Assembly: GCF_040529065.1 (NCBI RefSeq)
Contig: NZ_CP132343.1
Location: 4,667,001 to 4,731,000, forward strand
Source of the DNA: Xanthomonas sacchari
Lineage (GTDB): Bacteria; Pseudomonadota; Gammaproteobacteria; Xanthomonadales; Xanthomonadaceae
Direction: 5' to 3'
Length of the DNA: 64,000 bases
This document shows positions 8,692 through 15,964 of this stretch, in pieces. The translations under genes and the position numbers were made by a program. Below the pieces are notes generated by a model. The model was not told where the DNA came from. It searched no databases and saw only the letters and a list, made by a program, of their open reading frames with translations. Position 1 is the first letter of the stretch. Each line of letters opens with the position of its first letter.

Positions 8692-9875
8692 ACAGCGGCA
8701 CGCGCAATGCGCTGATCTTCCTGGTCGGCCTGCTGTTGGTCAGCGTCGGCGCGGCCTGGTTCTTCGGCCGCTACGAACGCGCCGAGCGAGAGATCGTGCT
8801 GCCGCCGCGCGGCGAGGCCGCCTACAACCCGCTGTACGCACTGCGCCAAACCCTGCGCGCCGACGGCGTGCGCGCCGAGTCGCGGCAACGCCTGGACCTG
8901 GCGGCGATGCGCCTGCGCCCGCACGACAGCGTGGTGTTGTACGGCGACCCGCGCATGCTCGGCAAGGCCGATGGCGACGCGTTGCTGGACTGGGTGGAGC
9001 ATGGCGGGCATCTGGTGCTGCGCACGCCCACCGTCGAGGTCAAGCGCGGCGACGTGCCGATCCTGGAAGCACTGGACATCACCGTCGAGGCAAGCAGCCC
9101 GGACAACTGCCTGATGATGGCGGTGCCCGGCGCGGCGCCGCAAAAATTCTTCTGCGACGGTCGCCGCTTCCACATCGATCCGGACACACCCGACAACTGG
9201 TGGAGCGGCGAGGACGACGACTTCGTGTTTGCGCGCGTGCCCTACGGCGACGGCAGCGTGGACGTGTTGTCGGAACTGGATTTCCTCGAGAACCAGGACA
9301 ACCGGCTCGGCAGGATGTTCGAGGGTTCGCCGATGGAGAACGACCCGATGCTGCGCAGCGGCGGGTTGCGCGAGGCCGGCAACCGCCTGCTGGCGCGGCA
9401 GGTGCTGGGGCCGAACTACGGCCAGGGCACCATCCACCTGATCTATTCGGCCGAACTGCCGTCGCTGTGGCGCACCCTGTTCACCCGCGGCTGGCCGGCC
9501 TGGTTGCCGGCGCTGCTGATCCTGCTGGCCTGGCTGTGGTCGCGCATGCAGCGCTTCGGGCCGCTGCGCGCAGCGCCGGCCGAGGATCGCCGCTCGCTGC
9601 TGGAGCACGTGCGTGCCAGCGGCGAACACCTGCTGCGCTTCGGCCGCGCCGACCTGCTGCACGCGGCGGTGCGCGAGGCGTTCCTGGCGCGGCTGCGCCG
9701 GCGCGCACCGCTCGCCGCCGCCCTGGAGGGCCCGGCCCAGGCCGCCGCCATCGCCGAGCGCCTGCAACTGCCGGTGGCGCAGGTCGAACAGGCGCTGCAG
9801 CCGCCGCCGCCCAATCAACCCGCCGCCTTGCGCGAGCGCATCCGCCTCCTCGTCCAGATGAGAAACCAGTTATGA
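8688..9875 (+). CDS. DUF4350 domain protein
   Basis: 395 residues from the ATG at 8688, overlapping the previous stop by four bases. One N-terminal transmembrane helix (about residues 6-26) precedes a periplasmic domain with the DUF4350 pattern: YNPLYALRQTLRADG, DSVVLYGDPR, LLDWVEHGGHLVLRTP. A second helix lies at about residues 268-290 (LPALLILLAWLWSRM), and the cytoplasmic C-terminus is helical. DUF4350 is a ThuA/GATase-like fold in MoxR operons, of unknown activity. The position between the DUF4129 gene and moxR is the usual one for this cluster. Confidence 0.82.
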   Translation: MNSGTRNALIFLVGLLLVSVGAAWFFGRYERAEREIVLPPRGEAAYNPLYALRQTLRADGVRAESRQRLDLAAMRLRPHDSVVLYGDPRMLGKADGDALLDWVEHGGHLVLRTPTVEVKRGDVPILEALDITVEASSPDNCLMMAVPGAAPQKFFCDGRRFHIDPDTPDNWWSGEDDDFVFARVPYGDGSVDVLSELDFLENQDNRLGRMFEGSPMENDPMLRSGGLREAGNRLLARQVLGPNYGQGTIHLIYSAELPSLWRTLFTRGWPAWLPALLILLAWLWSRMQRFGPLRAAPAEDRRSLLEHVRASGEHLLRFGRADLLHAAVREAFLARLRRRAPLAAALEGPAQAAAIAERLQLPVAQVEQALQPPPPNQPAALRERIRLLVQMRNQL

Positions 9876-10864
9876 CCACCGCCCCCTCCGACGCCGTCGC
9901 GCCGCTCGCCGGCCCTGCCCTGATCGAACGCGCCGAGGCGATCCGCGCCGCGGTCGGCCATGCCTTCATCGGCCAGCCGGAGGTGCTGGAGCAGATCCTG
10001 ATCGCGCTGCTGGCCGGCGGCCACGTGCTGATCGAGGGCGTGCCCGGCCTCGGCAAGACCCTGCTGGTGCGCGCGCTGGCGCAGGCGCTGGAACTGAACT
10101 ACGCACGCGTGCAGTTCACCCCGGACCTGATGCCCAGCGACGTCAGCGGCCATGCCGTATACGACCCCAAGACCGAGAGCTTCAAGATCCGCCGCGGCCC
10201 GGTGTTCACCCACCTGCTGCTGGCCGACGAGATCAACCGCGCCCCGGCCAAGACCCAGTCGGCGCTGCTGGAAGTGATGCAGGAAGGCCAGGTCACCATC
10301 GAAGGCACGGCCTTCCCGCTGGCGCCGCCGTTCCTGGCCCTGGCCACGCAGAACCCGGTGGAGCAGGAAGGCACCTATCCGTTGCCGGAAGCGCAGCTGG
10401 ACCGCTTCCTGCTGAAGATCCTGATCGACTACCCGCAACTGGAGGACGAGGCGCGCATGGTCGCCGCGGTCACCAGCGGCCGCAGCGCCGGCGACTTCGA
10501 CCTGTCGCAGGTGCCGCGCGTGCTCGGCGCCGAGGACGTGGTGGCGATGCAGGCCGGCACTGCCGCCATCGCCGTCGACCCGCAGGTGATCGACTACGCC
10601 GTGCGCATCGTCGCCGCCACTCGCCGCTGGCCGGGCATTGCGCTCGGCGCCGGCCCGCGCGGCAGCATCGCCCTGGTCCGCGCGGCCCGCGCGCAGGCGG
10701 TGCTGTCCGGCCGCGACTTCGTCATCCCCGACGACATCCGCGACGTGGCCAAGCCGGCCCTACGCCACCGCATCGCCCTGGCCCCGGAACTGCAGATCGA
10801 AGGCCAGAGCGCCGACGACGCCCTCAGCGCGCTGCTGGCCAAGGTGGAGGCGCCAAGGAAATGA
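9872..10864 (+). CDS. MoxR-type AAA+ ATPase
   Basis: 330 residues; the ATG at 9872 overlaps the DUF4350 stop. Walker A is GVPGLGKTLLVRAL (about residues 52-65), Walker B is LLADEINRAPAKTQ (about 116-129), and sensor 1 lies in ALATQNPVEQEGTYPLPEAQ. The C-terminal lid has the MoxR pattern DDIRDVAKPALRHR. MoxR ATPases act as chaperones for the assembly of metalloprotein or envelope complexes, usually with a von Willebrand-type or DUF58 partner encoded next door, as is the case here. ATPase activity is near certain from the intact motifs; the client is unknown. Confidence 0.93.
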   Translation: MTTAPSDAVAPLAGPALIERAEAIRAAVGHAFIGQPEVLEQILIALLAGGHVLIEGVPGLGKTLLVRALAQALELNYARVQFTPDLMPSDVSGHAVYDPKTESFKIRRGPVFTHLLLADEINRAPAKTQSALLEVMQEGQVTIEGTAFPLAPPFLALATQNPVEQEGTYPLPEAQLDRFLLKILIDYPQLEDEARMVAAVTSGRSAGDFDLSQVPRVLGAEDVVAMQAGTAAIAVDPQVIDYAVRIVAATRRWPGIALGAGPRGSIALVRAARAQAVLSGRDFVIPDDIRDVAKPALRHRIALAPELQIEGQSADDALSALLAKVEAPRK

Positions 10865-10865
10865 G

Positions 10866-11020
10866 CCGGGAGTCGGGAATGGGGAATGGGGAATGGGAAA
10901 AGCCGGGGTTCCCGGCGTTGCCCGCAATTCCCGATTGCAGTGAGCTGACGAACGCAGCGACCCGTCGCGCTGCAGCCCTGCCGCTTTTCCCATTCCCCAT
11001 TCCCCATTCCCCACTCCCGG
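10866..11020. repeat. Palindromic intra-operon element with 38-bp arms
   Basis: The left arm 10866-10903 and right arm 10983-11020 are inverted copies differing at one position out of 38. Each arm contains three units of GGGAATG. The 79-base centre has no open frame of note. The element starts two bases after the moxR stop codon and ends ten bases before the DUF58 start, so it fills the only gap in an otherwise overlapping operon. A half-element of the same family lies at 53944-53980. A MITE or BIME-like origin is likely. Confidence 0.75.
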
Positions 11021-11030
11021 CCCCCAAGCG

Positions 11031-12329
11031 ATGAGACCCGCCCCGCTCCTGCTGGCCTTGCTCGCGCTGTGGGCGCTGTGCGGCCTGGCCGTGGCACTGG
11101 GCTGGCTGCCGCTGTGGAGCTGGCAGGCGGTCGCGGCGGGCATCGCGCTGGCCGCCGCGCTGGATGCTTGGCGGCTGTGGCGGCGGCCGACGCCGCAGGT
11201 GCGCCGCGAGCTGCCCGAAGCGCTGCCGCTAGGCGTGCAGCGCGAGGTGGTGCTGCACCTGGACAGCGCGCAGCGCCAGCGCGTGGACCTGTTCGACCTG
11301 GTGCCCAGCGGCTGGGAACTGCAAAGCCTGCCGCAACGCATGACCCTGCCCGCCGCGCATCAGACCCAGGTGCGCTACCAACTGCGCCCGACCGCGCGCG
11401 GTCGCTTCGTCTTCGACGGCACCCACCTGCGCCTGCATGCGCCCTGGCGCCTGTGGCGGCAGCAACGCCTGGCCGGGCCGGCGCAGACGGTGCGCGTGTA
11501 CCCGAACTTCGCGCCGCTGACCCGCTTCGCCCTGTTCAGCGCCGAACAGGCCTCGCGCCTGGTCGGCGCGCACCTGAAGCGGCGCCGCGGCGAAGGCACC
11601 GACTTCCACCAGATGCGCGAGTACCGGGTCGGCGACAGCCTGCGCCAGATCGACTGGAAGGCCACCTCGCGCGCGCGCAAGCTGATCTCGCGCGAGTACC
11701 AGGACGAGAAGAACCAGCAGTTGCTGATGCTGATCGACACCGGGCGGCGCATGCTGGCCAGCGAATCCGGTCTGTCGCACTTCGACCATGTGCTCAACGC
11801 GGCGCTGGTGGTGTCGTACCTGGCGCTGCGCCAGGGCGATGCGGTGGGCATGATGGCCAGCGGCGGCGACGCGCGCTGGGTGGCGCCGCAGCGCGGCATG
11901 GCCACGGTCGACGTGCTGCTGCGCGCCAGCTACGACCTGCAGCCGCAGCCGGTGGCCACCGACTACCTGGCCGCGGCCACCGAACTGTCGCTGCGCCAGC
12001 GCCGCCGCGCGCTGGTGATGCTGGTCAGCAACGTGCGCGACGAGGACATCGAAGACCTGCTGGCCGCGGTGCGCCTGCTGCAGCGCCGCCACCTGGTATG
12101 CGTGGCCAGCCTGCGCGAGCGCGAACTGGACCAGGCGCTGAGCGAGGAGGTCCACGACCTGCCGCAGGCGGTGCAGGCCGGCGCGGTGGCGCGCTACCTG
12201 CAGCAACGCAGCGCCGCGCACGAGGCGCTGCGCAGCCACGGGGTGATGGTGCTCGACGTCACCGGCGAGGAACTGCCCGCCGCCCTGATCGAGCGCTACC
12301 TGGCGGTGAAGCGCGACGGCTTGCTGTAG
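11031..12329 (+). CDS. DUF58 domain protein, partner of MoxR
   Basis: 432 residues. Two hydrophobic helices at the N-terminus (about residues 4-22 and 24-42) anchor a cytoplasmic region. The DUF58 signature lies near residues 185-230 (RRGEGTDFHQMREYRVGDS, then RQIDWKATSRARKL). A von Willebrand factor A-like domain follows, with LLMLIDTGRRM carrying the DxG-type metal-site start. It is the last gene of the six-gene operon, separated from moxR by the palindromic element. MoxR-DUF58 pairs are thought to form an ATPase-adaptor system; the target is not known. Confidence 0.88.
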   Translation: MRPAPLLLALLALWALCGLAVALGWLPLWSWQAVAAGIALAAALDAWRLWRRPTPQVRRELPEALPLGVQREVVLHLDSAQRQRVDLFDLVPSGWELQSLPQRMTLPAAHQTQVRYQLRPTARGRFVFDGTHLRLHAPWRLWRQQRLAGPAQTVRVYPNFAPLTRFALFSAEQASRLVGAHLKRRRGEGTDFHQMREYRVGDSLRQIDWKATSRARKLISREYQDEKNQQLLMLIDTGRRMLASESGLSHFDHVLNAALVVSYLALRQGDAVGMMASGGDARWVAPQRGMATVDVLLRASYDLQPQPVATDYLAAATELSLRQRRRALVMLVSNVRDEDIEDLLAAVRLLQRRHLVCVASLRERELDQALSEEVHDLPQAVQAGAVARYLQQRSAAHEALRSHGVMVLDVTGEELPAALIERYLAVKRDGLL

Positions 12330-12372
12330 CGCGACGCTGCGGCCCGTGGCGTCGCTGCCGATCCCCTTTGCA

Positions 12373-12537
12373 CGGGATGCCGCTTACGGTTGGCGGGAAT
12401 GAGCGCCATCTCCGGCGCACAGACGCCTGCTCGGTGCGCAGGCTGTAATGGCGAAGCCGCAGCCGGCCACGGATCTGATCCAACAGCACGGTGGCCAGGT
12501 AAGCAGTGAGGCCTGCATCGTCCCAGGTTTCACTCAT
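12373..12537 (-). pseudogene. intI: Integron integrase (intI) N-terminal remnant, upstream copy
   Basis: From an ATG at 12535-12537 the minus strand encodes the N-terminus of an integron-type tyrosine recombinase, including DQIRGRLRLRHYSLRTEQAS. A +/-1 frameshift follows, after which the frame continues as MALIPANRKRHP, matching the RFILANGKRHP-like region of IntI proteins. Only about 55 residues are left; the SAM-like core-binding remainder and the whole catalytic domain (R-H-R-Y) are absent. The remnant ends shortly after the DUF58 stop. It faces away from the cassette, as in a complete integron. Homologous to the remnant at 19497-19732. Confidence 0.8.
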
Positions 12538-12698
12538 GCGCCTGCTCAATCGTCGGATAACGCAACCAGCATCAAGGCCAGAGCTCCGCGGTGCCATCCG
12601 GCAAGTCATTGGTTGCGGAGTAGGAGTTCCTTCTTCTCAGATCTCCAGCCTTGGTCGATACTGGGCGCAACACCGCTCACGCGGTCCAAGAGTTAGTA
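12538..12698 (+). other. attI: attI-like region of the upstream integron remnant
   Basis: This stretch between the intI remnant and the cassette aligns along its length with 19733-19898, the attI region of the main integron. Shared blocks include GGCAAGTCATTG, a stretch around CTGGCG/CTTGG, and GCGGTCCAA followed by AGTTAG. The insertion core GTTAGTA at 12692-12698 departs from GTTAGGC. It should be inactive or weak. Confidence 0.65.
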
Positions 12699-12710
12699 GG
12701 GCCTCAGGTG

Positions 12711-13022
12711 ATGAGCGACAAATCCCTACCCATTGTTCTAATAGAACTCGCTGTCACGGCGGTCGCCGTCGCTGGGATCTTCTTTGCGCTGAACGTTGGC
12801 CAGGTACCCAACTGCTCTTCCATCGAGAGGCAGGCAATTTTTATGTGGATTCTTCCGGTCTCCGTCACCTTGGGGACTGGCTGCGTTACTGAGCTCCTGA
12901 TCGGAATGCGCGAGGATTCGGGCTTGAGCAAGGCCATTAGCGCTCTATGTGCATTTTCCTTGGCGCTTCTCTGGGTGATCTACAAATGGAAGCTCAACGC
13001 AATTTCAACGCTTGCGTGCTGA
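12711..13022 (+). CDS. Small membrane protein of a solitary integron cassette
   Basis: 103 residues from the ATG at 12711, about 12 bases after the attI-like core. Three hydrophobic segments are visible (about residues 8-27, 43-62 and 75-93), so it should be an inner-membrane protein. I do not recognise the family. The gene stops one base before a degenerate attC site, which is the usual packing of an integron cassette. Base composition is lower in GC than the flanking DUF58 gene. It is the only cassette in this remnant. Confidence 0.65.
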   Translation: MSDKSLPIVLIELAVTAVAVAGIFFALNVGQVPNCSSIERQAIFMWILPVSVTLGTGCVTELLIGMREDSGLSKAISALCAFSLALLWVIYKWKLNAISTLAC

Positions 13023-13023
13023 A

Positions 13024-13083
13024 GCCTAGCGATGCATTCAAGCCGAAGTCGCTTTACGGCGCGGCTTAGCTCAGGCGTCAAGG
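13024..13083 (+). repeat. attC: Degenerate attC site of the solitary cassette
   Basis: The 60-base site has the xanthomonad attC layout seen at 20-26 kb, with GATGCATTCAAGCCGA, a short palindromic centre and GGCTTAGCTCAGGCG. The outer cores are mutated: GCCTAGC in place of GCCTAAC, and GTCAAGG in place of GTTAGGC. Both changes hit bases needed for recombination, so it is probably frozen. Confidence 0.75.
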
Positions 13084-13084
13084 C

Positions 13085-13120
13085 TCCTCCAGCGGATACA
13101 GCTTGAACAGCGCGCCGATC
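13085..13120 (-). repeat. 36-base copy of an internal part of the GspS-like gene; 13121-13415 otherwise empty
   Basis: Bases 13085-13120 are identical to 14552-14587, inside the glutathionylspermidine-synthase-like gene. The copy begins right after the degenerate attC and stops being recognisable after about 13130. The rest up to 13415 holds no gene that I can support; short minus-strand frames there have no plausible homology or ribosome binding site. Confidence 0.7.
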
Positions 13121-13415
13121 GCGGTGTCGGCAGCGGAGCGACCACGTCGGCGATTTGCAGAAGCACGGCGTCCTTCGTCTTACTGGTCATGGTGAGTGCG
13201 CGACGGACACAGCACTGACGCCGAGGCACACACCAGGCATTCCGAGCGCGCCCCCCGCCTCCGCGTTCTGGTGCCCATCGCATCACCTCCGGCAGTCCAA
13301 CGCTCCAACCAACACCGCGCCGTCGTTTCCGTAAAGCGCGGCCATTGCGCAGGATCGATTGCATCCACGCCCTGCGCTCAAATGGCGGCTGCAACACCTC
13401 GCACTTCACGACCGC

Positions 13416-14090
13416 TCACGTCGCGGCAGGCACCGGCGGCAACTGCGCACTGGCCTGCTGCAGACGCTGCAAGGTCCGCAGCATCAGCGGCCGATGCCGT
13501 GCCAGCTTCATCCACGCCGGCAACCGCGCCACCATCGAGCGTCCGAACAGGCCACGGCGTTCGCGCAGCGTCGCCGCCACGTAGTCCTGCAACTCCTGCA
13601 GATGGCGCGGGTTGTAGGCCCAAAGCACGCCGGCGCGGGTCGGCGCGACCAGCGCCAGCGGCATGCCGAAATGCGGATCGTGGGGCGAGCCGTCGCGCAT
13701 GCGATACGCGGTGACGGCCACTGCGCTGCTTTTCCCACACTGCGCGCAACGCCCGGACAAGGTCGCGGGCGCCGGGGTTGCGCCGGTCGACGTCGCACGG
13801 ACCCGCACCCATTTGTGTCCGCAATGGCCGCAGGCGCGATGGCCTTCCAGTTGCACCGCGCCCACCCAGTCGTCGGCGTCGCTATCCAGCCCCGCGGCGC
13901 ACTGCCCGCAACGGAAGCGTGCCTGCCAGCGATAGGGCTCCCACTGCGCCAGTACCCAGCCCGGCGCACCGCAGCGATGGCAGCGCACAGCCACCTGGTC
14001 CGCATAGGCGGCCAAGGGCGTTCCGTCGTTGCGATGCCGACGCGGCGCATCAGGCGACGTCGCGTCGGCGCGCGACACAGACTCACGCAT
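13416..14090 (-). CDS. Zinc-ribbon protein encoded with a GspS-like ligase
   Basis: 224 residues from the ATG at 14088-14090, which overlaps the TGA of the upstream ligase gene by eight bases, so translation is probably coupled. The N-terminal half has four CxxC pairs (CHRCGAPG, CGQC, CGHCGHKW, CAQCGKSS) at about residues 36-115, suggesting two zinc ribbons. The C-terminal half has a conserved-looking helical region (AYNPRHLQELQDYVAATLRE). I do not recognise a named family. The context suggests work with the ligase and YgiB upstream. Confidence 0.7.
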   Translation of the reverse strand: MRESVSRADATSPDAPRRHRNDGTPLAAYADQVAVRCHRCGAPGWVLAQWEPYRWQARFRCGQCAAGLDSDADDWVGAVQLEGHRACGHCGHKWVRVRATSTGATPAPATLSGRCAQCGKSSAVAVTAYRMRDGSPHDPHFGMPLALVAPTRAGVLWAYNPRHLQELQDYVAATLRERRGLFGRSMVARLPAWMKLARHRPLMLRTLQRLQQASAQLPPVPAAT

Positions 14091-15264
14091 ACAGCACGCC
14101 CGGCCGCGCGTCCTCGACGATGGCGTGCGGCAGGAACCGCGCGCTGTCGCGGGTGATCGGGCCATCGTCCTCGCGGATGCCGATGCCGCAGGCGCGGTCG
14201 CCGACGATCCAGCTGCCGACCATCGGGTAGCGGCCCTCGAACGCCGGCAGCGGATGCGCTTGCTGGCGGATGTAGGGTCCGGCATAGGGGCCGTCGCTCT
14301 CCAGCACCCGGCCATCGTCCAGGTGCAGCACGATGTTGGCGCCCTCGCGCGAATGCAGCGGCTTGCGCACCCAACCCGGCGGCAATGCGCTGCCGTCGTC
14401 GAACGCAGCCGGCAGCAGGTTCGGGTGGCCGCGATGGCGCTCCCACAGCAGCGGCAGGATGCCCTTGTTGCTGAGCAGCGCCTTCCACGGCGGCTCCAGC
14501 AGGCGCAGGCCCGAGCCCGGCAGGGCCTGGCCGAAGCGCTCGGCGAACATGTCCTCCAGCGGATACAGCTTGAACAGCGCGCCGATCACCGTGTCGTCCA
14601 GGTCGGTATAGCGGCCGTCGCTGGACAGGCCGATGTCCTCGATGGCGATCAGCTCGCCGCCGACGCCGGCCTGCATTGCGCAGTCGCGCAGGTAGGCGAT
14701 CGTGCCCTGGTCCTCCTCCGAATCGCGCACAGCGGCGAAGTACAGCGGCGGCGGCAATCCGCCGGCGAGCGCGGCGAAGCGCTCCAGCAAGGCTTCGTGG
14801 ATGGAGTTGAACTGGTCGGCGTCGTCCGGCAATCGGCCCTGCGCGCGCTGGTCCTCCAGCCACTGCCACTGGAAGAACGCCGACTCGAACAGCGAGGTCG
14901 GCGTGTCGTAGTTCAGTTCGTACAGCTTGGCCGGGCCGCGGCCGTCGTAGGCCAGGTCCAGGCGTCCGTACAGATGCGGCTCGCGGCGCCGCCAGCTGTC
15001 GGCGATCCAGTCGCGGAACGCCGGCGGGATCGCCAGCCGCTGCATCAGCGCCTCGCTGGCGACGATCTCATCGAGCAGGCCCATCGCCATCGCGTGCAGT
15101 TCGGCGCTGGGATCCTCCAAATCGCGCTCGATCTGGCGCAGGCTGAACGCGTAGTAGGCACGCTCGTCCCAGTAGCGCTGGCCGTCGATGGTGTGGAAGC
15201 GGAAACCGTACTCCGCGGCCTGGGCGCGCCAGTCGCCGCGCTCGACGATCGCGATGCGTTTCAT
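14083..15264 (-). CDS. Glutathionylspermidine-synthase-like ATP-grasp ligase (YgiC/YjfC type)
   Basis: 393 residues from the ATG at 15262-15264. The sequence follows the YgiC/YjfC family: WDERAYYAFS near residue 31, KLYELNYDTPTSLFE near 112 (ATP-grasp acidic motif), GLRLLEPPWKALLSNKG, and the C-terminal AHPLPAFEGRYPMVGSWIVG. YgiC lacks the amidase half of E. coli Gss and is thought to be a peptide-type ligase; its substrate is unproven. The gene follows ygiB-like 15299-15862 by 34 bases and overlaps the zinc-ribbon gene downstream, so the three form an operon. A 36-base fragment of it is repeated at 13085. Confidence 0.85.
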   Translation of the reverse strand: MKRIAIVERGDWRAQAAEYGFRFHTIDGQRYWDERAYYAFSLRQIERDLEDPSAELHAMAMGLLDEIVASEALMQRLAIPPAFRDWIADSWRRREPHLYGRLDLAYDGRGPAKLYELNYDTPTSLFESAFFQWQWLEDQRAQGRLPDDADQFNSIHEALLERFAALAGGLPPPLYFAAVRDSEEDQGTIAYLRDCAMQAGVGGELIAIEDIGLSSDGRYTDLDDTVIGALFKLYPLEDMFAERFGQALPGSGLRLLEPPWKALLSNKGILPLLWERHRGHPNLLPAAFDDGSALPPGWVRKPLHSREGANIVLHLDDGRVLESDGPYAGPYIRQQAHPLPAFEGRYPMVGSWIVGDRACGIGIREDDGPITRDSARFLPHAIVEDARPGVLYA

Positions 15265-15298
15265 GCGGGGTCTCGTGCGATGAGGGAAAAAGCCGGAC

Positions 15299-15862
15299 TC
15301 AGCTGCCGAAGCCGCGCCCACCGGCGGATTCGCCGAAACCGCCGCGGCTGACGGTGACCGCCCGGTTCGGCGTGGCGCCGATATGGGTCATGGTCTGGTT
15401 GCCGCGCAGCATCGTGCCGCTGGCAGCCGCACCGGCACCGCCGGCGCCGCCGGAATAGGAGGCCGGCCGCTGCCACTGGTTCTGCCGGTCCTGGTAGGCG
15501 GGAGCCGCATTGAACCCGGCGGCGCGGTTGTTGTTGAGCATCTGCGACAGGAAGAAGCCGGTCATCATCGGCCCGATGAAGGAATGGCCGTGGCTGTCGC
15601 GCTGCTCCACGCAGCGATCTTGCGCATAGTCCTGCGCGCATTGCTCGCGGCTGGCGTACTTGGGCCCCTGTTCCGCCGCCTGCTTCTGCGCCTGCGCGAA
15701 GGCCTCGCGGCAGGTGGCGATGTCGTGGGTCTGCGCCACGCAGGCATCCACCGAGGTGTAGAGACCTTCCTGGGCCTTGGCTTCCGGCTCGCGCCCGCAG
15801 GCGGTGAACAGCAATGGTGCCGCGCTCATCAGCAACAACGCGGTCGTCTTTGACCTTTTCAT
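15299..15862 (-). CDS. DUF1190 (YgiB-like) lipoprotein
   Basis: 187 residues. The N-terminus is a lipoprotein signal peptide with a lipobox ending in FTAC (Cys at about residue 22). The DUF1190 region has spaced cysteines (VDACVAQTHDIATCREAF, REQCAQDYAQDRCVE) that probably pair as disulfides. The C-terminal third is Gly/Ala/Asn-rich, with GFFLSQMLNNN as in YgiB. In E. coli ygiB lies directly before ygiC, which is the arrangement here. Lipid anchoring in the envelope is expected; the role is unknown. Confidence 0.83.
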   Translation of the reverse strand: MKRSKTTALLLMSAAPLLFTACGREPEAKAQEGLYTSVDACVAQTHDIATCREAFAQAQKQAAEQGPKYASREQCAQDYAQDRCVEQRDSHGHSFIGPMMTGFFLSQMLNNNRAAGFNAAPAYQDRQNQWQRPASYSGGAGGAGAAASGTMLRGNQTMTHIGATPNRAVTVSRGGFGESAGGRGFGS

Positions 15863-15964
15863 GGCAACGTCTTCCTGAGTCCAGGCACGATGATGCCCGG
15901 TTCCGCCGGCCGCGGAAACCCGCGGCCGGCGGTTGGACGTCGCTGCTGACGCAGTCGCGACGCG

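Noticed and set aside
13071-13409. A minus-strand frame of 112 codons after the solitary cassette
   Set aside because: It reads through the attC and the copied ligase fragment, and has no ribosome binding site or recognisable protein.
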